A program made the position numbers and the translations under genes. From positions 65,332 to 119,715 of the forward strand of contig NZ_BBPM01000021.1 of NCBI RefSeq assembly GCF_000787775.1: DNA of 54,384 nt, given 5' to 3'. The notes under the pieces are model-generated. The model did not search any database. It saw only the letters and a list, made by a program, of their open reading frames with translations, and was not told where the DNA came from. Position 1 is the stretch's first letter. Each line of letters starts with the position of its first letter. This DNA is from Streptacidiphilus carbonis (GTDB lineage: Bacteria; Actinomycetota; Actinomycetes; Streptomycetales; Streptomycetaceae). Below are positions 1 through 7,312 of the stretch, piece by piece.

Positions 1-725
1 GGGGCGGGACCAGCGACTTCTCCGTCTCGCTCGCGCCCTCCTCGGCCTCGGTGGCCCAGGGCGGCTCGGCCACGGCGGCGGTCTCCGTCGGCGTCACCTC
101 AGGCAGCGCCGAATCGGTCAGCCTCAGCGCCTCCGGTGCGCCCTCCGGCGTCGGCGTCTCCTTCAGCCCGGCCTCGGTCAGCTCCGGCGGCAGCTCCACA
201 CTGACCGCCACCGTCGGCTCCTCCGTCGCGGCCGGAACCTACCCGATCACGGTCACCGGCACGGCCGCCACCGGCAGCCACACCGCGACCTACTCACTCA
301 CCGTCACCACCAGCGGCGGGGGCGGCGGAGGCGGAGGCGGTGGCGGCTCGCTCACCAATGCCGGCTTCGAGACCGGCAGCCTCAGCCCGTGGACCTGCCA
401 GTCCGGCAGCGCCGTCGTCTCCACCCCGGTCCACTCGGGCAGCCACGCGCTGCAGGTCACGCCGACCTCCAGCACCACCGGCGAGTGCGACCAGACCGTC
501 ACCCTCTCGCCCAACCACAGCTACACCCTGACGGCCTGGGTCCAGGGCCCCTACGCCTACGTCGGCGTCAGCGGCGGGGCCAGCGCCAGCACCTGGTCCA
601 ACGGTTCCAGCTGGAACCAGCTCTCCATCCCCTTCACCACCGGCAGCAGCGGGACGGTGACCGTCTTCGTCCACGGCTGGTACGGCCAGGCCGACGTCTA
701 CGCCGACGACCTGACGCTCGGCTAG
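1..725 (+). CDS. 3' end of a secreted multidomain protein with C-terminal carbohydrate-binding module (5' truncated)
   Basis: The reading frame is open from the window edge, so the true start lies upstream; a GTG at 51 is internal. The visible part has an Ig-like Ser/Ala/Gly-rich repeat of the kind found in streptomycete secreted proteases and glycosidases, then an eleven-residue glycine linker. A module of about 125 residues follows, beginning near SLTNAGFETGSLSPW and ending with HGWYGQADVYADDLTLG. That module resembles the CBM_4_9-like domain on streptomycete GH18 chitinases and similar enzymes. The protein is therefore probably exported and binds insoluble polysaccharide. The catalytic domain is outside the window and could be a chitinase or an S53/S8 peptidase. 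A strong hairpin follows the stop. Confidence 0.8.
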   Translation, partial: GGTSDFSVSLAPSSASVAQGGSATAAVSVGVTSGSAESVSLSASGAPSGVGVSFSPASVSSGGSSTLTATVGSSVAAGTYPITVTGTAATGSHTATYSLTVTTSGGGGGGGGGGGSLTNAGFETGSLSPWTCQSGSAVVSTPVHSGSHALQVTPTSSTTGECDQTVTLSPNHSYTLTAWVQGPYAYVGVSGGASASTWSNGSSWNQLSIPFTTGSSGTVTVFVHGWYGQADVYADDLTLG

Positions 726-738
726 CAGCCCCTGACGT

Positions 739-781
739 CCGCCCGCCGTCCGGTGATCACGACCACCCGGACGGCGGGCGG
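739..781. terminator. Rho-independent-type hairpin after the CBM gene
   Basis: A 15-bp perfect stem (arms 739-753 and 767-781, CCGCCCGCCGTCCGG and its complement) surrounds a 13-nt loop. It starts 14 bases after the stop at 725. No T-tract follows, which is usual in this GC range. It could serve both converging genes. Confidence 0.7.
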
Positions 782-1023
782 GCACTGCTCCTCGCGGCCG
801 AGTCGTTCGGGACCGCCACGGCAGCGGCCCCATAGTGTCGTCCTCCAGGAGACTACGACGTCGGGCTCTTCGGGCTCCCAGCACATCAGCACGCACATCG
901 TTCAGGCGCGACACGGACGCCGTCCGCGCCGACCCCGCCACGCTGAAGCGGATGCTGGAGGGGACGCAGCCCGCTGCTTGAGCGGTCAGTTGTCGTGGAC
1001 CACGGCACGAACGCGCCCACAGG
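782..1023. other. Intergenic region without a convincing gene
   Basis: Between the terminator and the minus-strand monooxygenase-like gene there is no recognisable gene. A GTG-initiated frame at 835-981 (48 codons) ends in a mildly protein-like stretch, RRDTDAVRADPATLKRMLEG, but it has no clear ribosome binding site and I do not recognise it. It may be a gene remnant. Confidence 0.4.
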
Positions 1024-1446
1024 TCAGCGGGCGGCGCCGGCTTCGGTGGCGTCCAGCCGGGCCTGATCGGCGAGGTGCTGCCTGGCGTTCGCCCAGGTGA
1101 TCGGCAACTCCGCCACCGGCACCTCCCAGAAGGTGAACGTCGATTCCCGCATGGTGGGGCGCAGGCCGTTCATGATGCTCCGATGCGGCTCAGTGGCAGC
1201 GAACGCATAGAGAGCGTCACGGTCCTCCCAGGCGGAGAGCGTGAAGAACGTCCGCTTCAACGGCTGGGCGATGAGCGAGGCGCCCAACGCGCCCGGTGCG
1301 GAGCGCACCTGGCGCCACGCCGAGAGCGCCTTCACAAAGAAGCCCGGCACGTTCCTGGCGGATCGCACCTCGAAGCGGGAGGCCATGACGAACGCCTGAG
1401 TGTTCGGCGGGGCCGGGTTCGGAACCGTCCAGGGAAGAGTTGGCAT
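1024..1446 (-). CDS. Monooxygenase-like / DUF3291-type protein
   Basis: The product is about 140 residues. It begins MPTLPWTVPNP and contains PGALGASL, TFFTLSAWED and a TEPHRSIMNGLRPTMR block typical of DUF3291/antibiotic-biosynthesis-monooxygenase-like proteins with a dimeric alpha+beta barrel. I chose the ATG at 1446 because GAAGGCGAG lies just upstream and the in-frame extension to 1518 crosses the promoter. The gene is divergent from a MerR regulator at 1611, and a MerR-style promoter and palindrome lie between them, so MerR control is likely. The substrate is unknown. The family call is from motif memory, not a search. Confidence 0.75.
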   Translation of the reverse strand: MPTLPWTVPNPAPPNTQAFVMASRFEVRSARNVPGFFVKALSAWRQVRSAPGALGASLIAQPLKRTFFTLSAWEDRDALYAFAATEPHRSIMNGLRPTMRESTFTFWEVPVAELPITWANARQHLADQARLDATEAGAAR

Positions 1447-1477
1447 CGTACGCTCGCCTTCATGACTGGAGAGTGGC

Positions 1478-1518
1478 AGTATCCATACTAGATAGTCATG
1501 GTTCCTAATGTCTGTCAA
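1478..1518 (-). promoter_or_regulatory. Promoter and palindromic operator for the monooxygenase-like gene
   Basis: Reading the minus strand, a consensus -35 TTGACA (1513-1518) and a -10 TATCTA (1489-1494) are 18 bp apart. A palindrome AGTAT-CC-ATACT (1478-1489) abuts the -10. A related GAGTGGGAGTATC motif lies at about 1557-1569 next to the MerR gene. MerR proteins act on long-spaced promoters, so this is a plausible site for the neighbouring regulator. Confidence 0.55.
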
Positions 1519-1610
1519 TGGGGTGAGCCCGCCCCCGGGGTCCGGTCACGTTTGGCGAGTGGGAGTATCTACAACTGGAAGAGTGACAGCAGGCGCAGTG
1601 ACAGCGAACA

Positions 1611-2303
1611 GTGGCAGAAGCCGTTGGCCGGTCGAGGCAGGACGAATTGCGAATCTCTGAGTTGAGCCGCCGTAGCGGGGTGCCGAACGCGACGATCAAG
1701 TTCTACCTGCGCAAGGGGCTGCTGCCCCCGGGGCGCGCCACGGCCGCGACCCAGGCCGAGTACGACGAGACCCACCTGCGGCGGCTGCGGCTGATCCGGG
1801 CCCTGATCAGCGTTCGAGGCCTCACGGTGAACGCCACCAGGGAGGTGTTGAGCGCCGTCTCCGAACACGAGGCCGACGTACACCAGGTGCTCGGGCTCGC
1901 ACTCGGCGCCAAGCGGGTGGACCAGGACGGGGAACCCGACACCCAGCCCGGCATGTCCGACGTGGACGCGCTGGTGGCACGGCTGGGGTGGCAGCTCTCG
2001 GAGCACACCCCCGCCCGCGGCGTGATCGCCGAGACCCTGGAGACCCTGCGCTCCCTGGGCACGGACTTCAGCTGGCGCGCCCTGGTCCCGTACGCCGAGC
2101 TCGCCCAGCGGACTGCCGTGCTGGACCTCGACCAGCTCAAGGACACCGACGACGCCCTGGAGCGAGCCGAGCGGGCCGTCCTGCTGACGGTCCTTCTGGA
2201 GCCGGCCCTGCTGGCACTGCGCAGGATGGCCCAGGAGCACGAGTCCGCGGTGCGGCACGGTGCTATCCCCGGGCCCTCCGTGCCCGGCCCCGGCGGCGGT
2301 TGA
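1611..2303 (+). CDS. MerR-family transcriptional regulator
   Basis: The 230-residue product starts at a GTG. The N-terminal MerR HTH (about residues 12-80) reads LRISELSRRSGVPNATIKFYLRKGLLPPG, followed by the usual second-helix block YDETHLRRLRLIRALISVRGLT. The C-terminal 140 residues form a long helical effector region that I cannot assign; no cysteine metal-binding loop typical of MerR/CueR is present, so a small-molecule ligand is more likely. The start is preceded by three imperfect AGTGACAGC-type repeats (1583-1617) that could be autoregulatory. It is divergent from the monooxygenase-like gene. Its last 41 bp overlap the convergent histidine kinase gene. Confidence 0.88.
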   Translation: MAEAVGRSRQDELRISELSRRSGVPNATIKFYLRKGLLPPGRATAATQAEYDETHLRRLRLIRALISVRGLTVNATREVLSAVSEHEADVHQVLGLALGAKRVDQDGEPDTQPGMSDVDALVARLGWQLSEHTPARGVIAETLETLRSLGTDFSWRALVPYAELAQRTAVLDLDQLKDTDDALERAERAVLLTVLLEPALLALRRMAQEHESAVRHGAIPGPSVPGPGGG

Positions 2304-3642
2304 GCGCGCCTCGGCGCGGGGGTGGGGCGGACAGGCCGAAGGTCACCGAGACCAGGGCGCCGCCCATCGGGCCGCGGCCGATGGCGACGGTGCCGCGGGT
2401 GGCGGCCGCGGCGCGGCGGGCGATGTCCAGGCCGAGGCCGGTGGACTCGGTGCTGACGCCGCGCACCAGGGCGCCGTCCGGGTCGCTGATGCCGGGGCCG
2501 GCGTCCTCGACGGTGAGCAGCACCAGCTGGGCCGCCCGGGTCAGCCGGACCGCGAAGGCGGTGCCCGGGGCGGTGTGCCGGAACACATTGCCGACCAGGG
2601 CGTCGACCACGGCCGCCAGGTCGTCCTCGGGCAGGTCCACCGGGGCGTCCTCGCCGGTCACCTCCACCAGACAGCGGCGCTCCTGCTGTTCGGCGAGAGT
2701 GGCCCAGAAACCGGCCCGGCGGCGCACCACCTCGGGCGCCGGGCACAGCACCGCCGCCCGGGCCGGACCGCCGTCCCCCGCGGCGACCGCGCCCATGTGC
2801 CCCACCGCGAGCGGTGTCCTGGCAGCGGTGATCACGGCATGCAGCTCCGACTCCAGCTGAGCCACCGCCGCGGTGATCCTGGACGCGTCCGGCGAGGGCG
2901 GCATCCGGTCGGTGGCCAGGTGCAGCGCGGTCAGCGGGGTCCGCATCCGGTGCGACAGGTCGGCCACCAACTCCCGTTCGACAGCCAGGAGTTCGAGCAT
3001 CCGCTCGGCCATGGCGTTGAACGCCCGGCCGGCCTCCAACAGCTCCGGCGGCCCGTTCGGCTCCACCCGCGACTCCAGGTCGCCCCGTCCCAGCGCCCGG
3101 GCCGCCCGGGACAGTCCGCGCGAGGAGTGCACCACCCGGGCCGCGAGCCGGTCGGCCACCAGCACCGAGCCCAGCACCAGCCCCAGCGCCAGCAGGGCCA
3201 TCACCGTGAGCGAGACGGTGACGCCTTGCGCCAGCGCCGCCTTCGGCAGCGACTCCTCGACCACGGCCACCCGCCCCTGGCCCAGCACCACCGGCTGCAG
3301 ATACACCCAGCCGCCGTCCGGCAGCCCCTGCGCCAGCGACTCACCCTCCTGCTGCGCCCGCAGCAGCATCGCGGCGGGCGCCCGGGCCGAACCGATCGAC
3401 TGACCGTTCGGCAGATGGACGCCGAGCCGTCCGTTCGGGTCCAGCCCGGAGACGGCCTGGCGCAGCTCGGCCGGGTCGGCGGTCAGGGTCAGCACCGGCG
3501 CCAGCGCGGCGGCCCGCTGCTCGGCTCCGGTGACCGCCTGGTTCCGGGCCTCCGAGCGGACCAGCAGCGCCAGTGGGATGAGGAAGGACAGCGCCACCAT
3601 CGAGGTGACCGCCAGGGCGACCCCGGCCAGGGTCCGTCTCAT
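2263..3642 (-). CDS. Sensor histidine kinase, two-component system
   Basis: The 459-residue membrane kinase has TM1 at about 7-29, an extracytoplasmic sensor of about 110 residues, TM2 at about 141-163 and a HAMP segment. The H-box ADLSHRMRTPLTAL has the phospho-acceptor at His231. The ATPase domain shows the N-box VVDALVGNVFRHT, G1 VEDAGPGI and G2 STGLGLDIARR. The C-terminus ends in a basic Arg-rich tail. Its start codon overlaps the response regulator stop by 4 bp (ATGA), so the two are translationally coupled. The signal is unknown; a divergent secreted protein (4397) may belong to the same module. Confidence 0.93.
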   Translation of the reverse strand: MRRTLAGVALAVTSMVALSFLIPLALLVRSEARNQAVTGAEQRAAALAPVLTLTADPAELRQAVSGLDPNGRLGVHLPNGQSIGSARAPAAMLLRAQQEGESLAQGLPDGGWVYLQPVVLGQGRVAVVEESLPKAALAQGVTVSLTVMALLALGLVLGSVLVADRLAARVVHSSRGLSRAARALGRGDLESRVEPNGPPELLEAGRAFNAMAERMLELLAVERELVADLSHRMRTPLTALHLATDRMPPSPDASRITAAVAQLESELHAVITAARTPLAVGHMGAVAAGDGGPARAAVLCPAPEVVRRRAGFWATLAEQQERRCLVEVTGEDAPVDLPEDDLAAVVDALVGNVFRHTAPGTAFAVRLTRAAQLVLLTVEDAGPGISDPDGALVRGVSTESTGLGLDIARRAAAATRGTVAIGRGPMGGALVSVTFGLSAPPPRRGALNRRRGRARRARG

Positions 3643-4361
3643 CGGGGCGTCACCAGTTTGATGCCCACCCCGCGCACCGTGCGCAGCAGCACCGGCGCCG
3701 CGGCGCTCTCGCCGAGCTTGCGGCGCAGCGCGGACAGGTGCACGTCGACCGTCTGGTCCTCGACGTACGGCTCGCGCCAGACCTCGGCGAGAATGCGCCG
3801 CTTGGACACCACCAGGTCGGCGTTGGCGGCCAGGAAGGCCAGCAGGTCGAACTCACGGCGGGTCAGCGGCACCTCCCGGCCGTGCAGATGCGCGGTACGG
3901 GATCCCGGGTCTATCCGCAGCGGGCCGACCGCGACCGGTTCGCGCAGCAGCGGCGGCCCGTCCTGCAGCGGCGCCGACGGCCCGGACGGGGCCTGCGCCG
4001 GGCCCGATCGGCGCAGCACCGCGGCCAGCCGGGCGGTGAGCTGGCCGCCGGAGAAGGGCTTCACCAGGTAGTCGTCGGCGCCCGCGTTGAGCAGCCGGAT
4101 CACCTCGGCGTCCTCGTCCCTGGCGGTCACGATCAGTACCGGCACCCGGGAGATGCCGCGGATCATGCGCAGCGCGTCGCCGCCGTCCAGGTCGGGCAGG
4201 CCCAGGTCCAGGATCACCGCGTCCAGCGGTCCCCGGGTCACCTCGCGGAGTCCGCCGAAGCCGTCCGGGGCGCTGCGCACGACGTGGCCCTCCCCGGTGA
4301 GTATGTCGATCAGTTCGGCACGTATGCCGGGATCGTCTTCCACGACGAGGACGCTGGCCAT
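3639..4361 (-). CDS. OmpR/PhoB-family response regulator
   Basis: The 240-residue protein has a receiver domain (MASVLVVEDDPGIRAEL, phospho-acceptor Asp52, switch Lys101 in YLVKPF), then a linker and a winged-helix trans_reg_C domain ending VLLRTVRGVGIKLVTPR. An in-frame GTG three codons upstream (4370) is an alternative start. I prefer the ATG at 4361 because the receiver domain begins there. Only about 26-35 bp separate it from the divergent gene at 4397, so the promoters must overlap or one transcript is leaderless. It is the first gene of the operon with the kinase. Confidence 0.93.
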   Translation of the reverse strand: MASVLVVEDDPGIRAELIDILTGEGHVVRSAPDGFGGLREVTRGPLDAVILDLGLPDLDGGDALRMIRGISRVPVLIVTARDEDAEVIRLLNAGADDYLVKPFSGGQLTARLAAVLRRSGPAQAPSGPSAPLQDGPPLLREPVAVGPLRIDPGSRTAHLHGREVPLTRREFDLLAFLAANADLVVSKRRILAEVWREPYVEDQTVDVHLSALRRKLGESAAAPVLLRTVRGVGIKLVTPR

Positions 4362-4396
4362 GCCGCACACCGTAACCGATCGGCCATGATGGGGCC

Positions 4397-4957
4397 GTGC
4401 CCCGGCCTCTCCACTACTTCCTGATATGGCTCTCGTGCACGGCGCTGACCGCCACCGCGGTCCTGCTGACCGTGCGTTTCGTGGTGGGCTCCACCACTCC
4501 GCTGCCGCCCACCGCGCGCGGGGTGTCCACGGTGCTGGCCACCGGCGCGGCGGTGGCCTCGGCAGGGGCCGCGCCCTCGGCGGTGACGGGATCCCCGGCC
4601 CCCGCGCCGAGCTCTCCGGCGCCGTCGCCGTCGCACCGTCAGCAGCCGTCCCGGCCGTCCGCCCCGGCCTCGCAGTCGCCCTCGGCCGCGCCGCCGCACC
4701 ATTCCGGTTCCGCGGACTGCTCCGGCGGGGCCGGGGCGCACAGCTTCGAGTCGGCCGGCGGCCAGGTGACCGTCCGATTCGGCGCGGACGCCGTCTGCCT
4801 GGTCTCGGCGGTGCCAGGTCTGGGCTTCACCACCAGCACCACGCAGTCCGCCCCGGACACCCTCACGGTCACCTTCACCGGCGCCCACCACCGCTCCGAA
4901 CTCACCGCGAGCCTTCAGCCGCAGGCCCAGGAGGTCACCCGCGAGGTCTCCTGGTGA
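4397..4957 (+). CDS. Secreted or membrane-anchored protein of unknown function
   Basis: The 186-residue product has an N-terminal hydrophobic segment (about 6-30, YFLIWLSCTALTATAVLLTV), a Pro/Ser/Ala-rich linker (about 50-100) and a small C-terminal domain with two cysteines (CSGG and VCLVSAV) that may form a disulfide. The start is a GTG immediately after GGGGCC, with no proper ribosome binding site; leaderless translation is plausible. The gene is divergent from the OmpR/HK operon with almost no spacer, which suggests control by that response regulator or a role as accessory sensor protein. I do not recognise the C-terminal fold. Confidence 0.75.
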   Translation: MPRPLHYFLIWLSCTALTATAVLLTVRFVVGSTTPLPPTARGVSTVLATGAAVASAGAAPSAVTGSPAPAPSSPAPSPSHRQQPSRPSAPASQSPSAAPPHHSGSADCSGGAGAHSFESAGGQVTVRFGADAVCLVSAVPGLGFTTSTTQSAPDTLTVTFTGAHHRSELTASLQPQAQEVTREVSW

Positions 4958-5110
4958 CCCGTCCGGCGCACCGCAACGGACCCTGCGGCGTTCCTTAGCG
5001 CAACCTGAAGTTGGTGCTCACAGCGGCTCCGGAGGCCGGAAGGGCCCTAGGGTCGTGCCCGCCGCAGCCGGACCGACCGCTGCGTCGACTCGAACCACGA
5101 GGTGCCCCCG

Positions 5111-5980
5111 ATGAGCTCTTCCCGCCGTGCCCGACCGCACAACTCCCGGTCCGGGCAGCACCGTTCGCGGCGCAAGCCGAGGTTCCGGCTGGCCCTGACC
5201 GGAGCCGCGGCCCTCGCCGTGATCGGCGGCGGCACGGCCTTCGCCTGCATGGACGTGCCGCAGGTGTCCGCAGCCTTCGGCGTCGGCAGCGGGCACGGGA
5301 CGCACCACGCCGGCGGGTCCGGTGCGGCAGGCGCGAGCGCCCGGCCCAGCCGCACCGCCGCCGCCCCCGCGATGGCGACGATCGCGCCGGCGCGCGGCAA
5401 GCCGAGCGTCCACCCGACGGCGAAGCCCAGCGGGAAGTCCTCGGCGAGGCCCTCCGCCTCGCCCTCGGCGCACCCCGACGCCCGGCCCACCACCGCCGCG
5501 CCGACCACCGCGGCACCGGCGTCCGCTCCGACCGCCACGTCGACCACAGCCGCGAACGGCGACGCGGTGCAGCAGGTACTCGCCCTGATCAACAGGGCCC
5601 GCGCCGCAGCCGGACTCTCCCCGTACACCCTCACCGCCGGACTGAACGCGAGCGCCGCCGCGCACAACAAGGTGATGGCGTCCGGCTGCGGCCTCTCGCA
5701 CCAGTGCCCGGGCGAGCCCGCCTTCGGTGACCGCGAGAACGCCGCCGGTGTGCAGTGGACCTCGGCCGGCGAGAACATCGGCGAGGGCGGCGGGGTCGAC
5801 TCCTCCGACGCCGCGATCGCCACCAGCGCGGTCGGCCTCACCCAGATGATGCTGGACGAGAAGGCCCCCGACGACGGCCACCGCAAGAACATCCTCAGCA
5901 GCAGCTTCACCCGCGTCGGCATAGCGGTCTACCGCGACAGCTCCGGCACGGTCTGGCTGACCCAGGACTTCGCCAACTAG
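5111..5980 (+). CDS. Secreted CAP-domain (SCP/PR-1-like) protein
   Basis: The 289-residue product has a basic N-terminus and hydrophobic segment (FRLALTGAAALAVIGGGTAFA) acting as signal or anchor, then a 100-residue Pro/Ser/Thr/Ala-rich low-complexity linker. A C-terminal CAP domain (about 155-289) begins QQVLALINRARAAAGLSPY. It keeps the AAAHNKVMASGCGLSHQC, SAGENIGEG and GHRKNILSSSFTRVGIAV blocks, including the histidine-containing cleft motifs, and ends WLTQDFAN. I chose the ATG at 5111 because ACGAGG lies about 8 bp upstream; a GTG at 5102 overlaps that site. CAP proteins are extracellular with varied roles, so the function here is not predictable. Confidence 0.9.
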   Translation: MSSSRRARPHNSRSGQHRSRRKPRFRLALTGAAALAVIGGGTAFACMDVPQVSAAFGVGSGHGTHHAGGSGAAGASARPSRTAAAPAMATIAPARGKPSVHPTAKPSGKSSARPSASPSAHPDARPTTAAPTTAAPASAPTATSTTAANGDAVQQVLALINRARAAAGLSPYTLTAGLNASAAAHNKVMASGCGLSHQCPGEPAFGDRENAAGVQWTSAGENIGEGGGVDSSDAAIATSAVGLTQMMLDEKAPDDGHRKNILSSSFTRVGIAVYRDSSGTVWLTQDFAN

Positions 5981-6011
5981 GCCGAGTCCGGCCGGTCATG
6001 GGAGTGGCCAC

Positions 6012-6043
6012 CGCGCGGGGCCCGCAGCTGCGGGCCCCGCGCG
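6012..6043. terminator. Bidirectional terminator between the CAP gene and rpmB
   Basis: This is a perfect 32-bp palindrome (16-bp half CGCGCGGGGCCCGCAG) centred on AGCT between two converging genes. It would form a GC-rich hairpin on either strand. Confidence 0.8.
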
Positions 6044-6064
6044 AGCATGGGCGGAGGCGGAGCG

Positions 6065-6286
6065 CTACGTGGTGCGGCGCTGGACCTTCCCGGCCTTCAG
6101 GCAGGCGGTGCAGACCTTGAGCTTGACCGGTCGGCCGTCGACGACCGCCTTCACGGGCTGGATGTTCGGACGGAACATTCGCGCCGAGCGTCCGAAAACG
6201 CGCCGCCTCTGGGCGTTGCGCCCCAGCCGGGCGACCTTGTTGCCGAAATGCGGCTCCTTGCCGCACACGTCACAGCGTTGGGACAT
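6065..6286 (-). CDS. rpmB: 50S ribosomal protein L28, four-cysteine zinc-binding form
   Basis: The 73-residue product begins MSQRCDVCGKEPHFGN and ends VCTACLKAGKVQRRTT. Two CxxC pairs (Cys5/8 and Cys59/62) make it the zinc-binding (C+) form. The usual SHSHRRT segment of actinobacterial L28 is replaced by a longer basic segment (RLGRNAQRRRVFGRSARM) before PNIQ, so it is longer than the housekeeping L28 as I recall it (about 61 residues). The ATG at 6286 is correctly spaced from GAGGAG; an ATG two codons upstream sits too close to it. It stands alone, without other ribosomal protein genes, so it is likely a paralogue of the housekeeping copy. I see no Zur-type box upstream. Confidence 0.9.
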   Translation of the reverse strand: MSQRCDVCGKEPHFGNKVARLGRNAQRRRVFGRSARMFRPNIQPVKAVVDGRPVKLKVCTACLKAGKVQRRTT

Positions 6287-6562
6287 CAGCATTCTCCTCG
6301 AAGAGGGTCTCTCGATGGCATGCCGACCGCCCAACGCGACGTCGATCGAGGTGGGAGAGGTGCCGCTGCGGAAGCGGTGGTCGACGGCATGGGAAACACA
6401 GGCAGCGTTCAGCACGCAGCGTCGGGGAATCGACCGCTGTCGCACGCCGGATGAGGTGTCTCGACCTGTGCCGTCTCTAGAACATGCGGATGATCGTAAC
6501 GGGCCGCCGCCAGCGCATTCAACCGGTTTGGCGACCCGCACGGGCCCGATTGGAGCCTCGCT

Positions 6563-6616
6563 GGTCCGCCCGGTCCGCCCGGTCCGCCCGGTCCGCCCGG
6601 TCCGCCCGGTCCGCCG
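6563..6616. repeat. Tandem 9-bp repeat, six copies
   Basis: The unit GGTCCGCCC is repeated five times, followed by a sixth GGTCCGCCG. Read in the various frames it gives simple repeats (Arg-Ser-Ala, Arg-Pro-Val, or Gly-Gly-Pro on the other strand). No gene supports translation here. Confidence 0.9.
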
Positions 6617-6804
6617 GTCCGGCGTCCGGACTCCGGGCCGGGGCAGCGTTCGAGGGGCGCCGCTTCTCGGCAGGCCAGCTCGCTGTATCCGGGGTGTGAT
6701 CGTAGGAGCGGAGGTGGAGAGCCTGCCTCCGCAGGCCGCGCCGGCGTCGCCTGCACGATCGGCGATCTCTACCGCATGACACTCCGCCGGACACCATCCG
6801 GTGG

Positions 6805-6919
6805 CGCTTCGTCAGGTGGCCTGGTGAGGCCACCTGACGAAGCGACAGATGAGGCTTCCGCGTGCTTGGGAACGGCGTCCTGCGCCGGGACTCGACAGGC
6901 GGAAGCCTCGCTGTCTGTC
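6805..6919. repeat. Pair of adjacent long inverted repeats
   Basis: The first hairpin has perfect 18-bp arms (6805-6822 and 6827-6844; CGCTTCGTCAGGTGGCCT) around a GGTG loop. The second has 11-bp arms GAGGCTTCCGC (6851-6861) and its complement (6899-6909), extended by GACAG (6844-6848) pairing with CTGTC (6911-6915). Either strand could fold. No open frame justifies it as a terminator: the nearest upstream plus-strand gene ends at 5980. Confidence 0.8.
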
Positions 6920-7048
6920 GGTCCGGGGGAGTGTCTGAGGAGTGGTCCTGGCCATTGCATGGTGACTTGAGCTGGTCAGAGCTGTCAAGGACCCGCTCGG
7001 CGAGTGGTGTTCACCAACCCTGCACACATAATCTCCATAAGCCACCTG

Positions 7049-7097
7049 TTGACATGCCCACTTGGTCTAGTCCAATTTGAAGGGGCGGGTGTTCACC
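7049..7097 (+). promoter_or_regulatory. Promoter with DasR-like (dre) operator
   Basis: A consensus -35 TTGACA lies at 7049-7054, followed by CTTGGTCTAGTCCAAT (7061-7076). That is a near-palindrome differing by about one base from the DasR core TGGTCTAGACCA and overlapping the expected -10 position. Two copies of the small palindrome GGTGTTCACC flank it (7007-7016 and 7088-7097). DasR represses chitin/GlcNAc genes and some antibiotic regulators. Here the next plus-strand gene is the dioxygenase at 7313, after a 235-base leader. It could also be a leftover chitinase promoter. Confidence 0.6.
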
Positions 7098-7312
7098 GAG
7101 TGAAGGAAGCGACACAACTGGACCCGCAGCGCATGCCCCGCCGCAGCGTCAGCCCGTCCTGGGCTGCCCGGCGCCTCGCACCCATGCCGATTCCGCGTCG
7201 ACCCCGGCGGTTCCACCGCGCCGGGCCCGACGCAGGCCGCAGCGAACCCCCCGACACGGCCGTCGGGTGCGTTCCGCGTGCCCCGCCGAGTCTCGAAACT
7301 TGGAGCGAAACC

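Larger units (their letters stand above)
6287..7048. other. Gene-free region with repeats and hairpins
   Basis: About 760 bases hold no credible gene; the frames through it are low complexity. It contains the rpmB leader, a 9-bp tandem repeat (6563-6616), a small hairpin GCCTGC-CTCC-GCAGGC (6721-6736) and a nested pair of large inverted repeats (6805-6919). It may be a degraded element or a structured noncoding region. Confidence 0.5.

Noticed and set aside
6287-6541. N-terminal extension of L28
   Set aside because: L28 is a short conserved protein starting with MSxRCDVCGK; GAGGAG gives correct spacing to 6286.
6484-6756. Frames through the 9-bp repeat encoding RSA, RPV or GGP repeats
   Set aside because: No ribosome binding site, no conserved flanks; the collagen-like look comes from the microsatellite.
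6563-6919. Possible CRISPR array
   Set aside because: The repeats are contiguous 9-mers and hairpins without spacers of constant length, and there are no cas genes.
7004-7312. In-frame extension upstream of the PhyH gene
   Set aside because: The added residues are Pro/Arg-rich and begin upstream of the promoter; TTGGAGCG supports the ATG at 7313.
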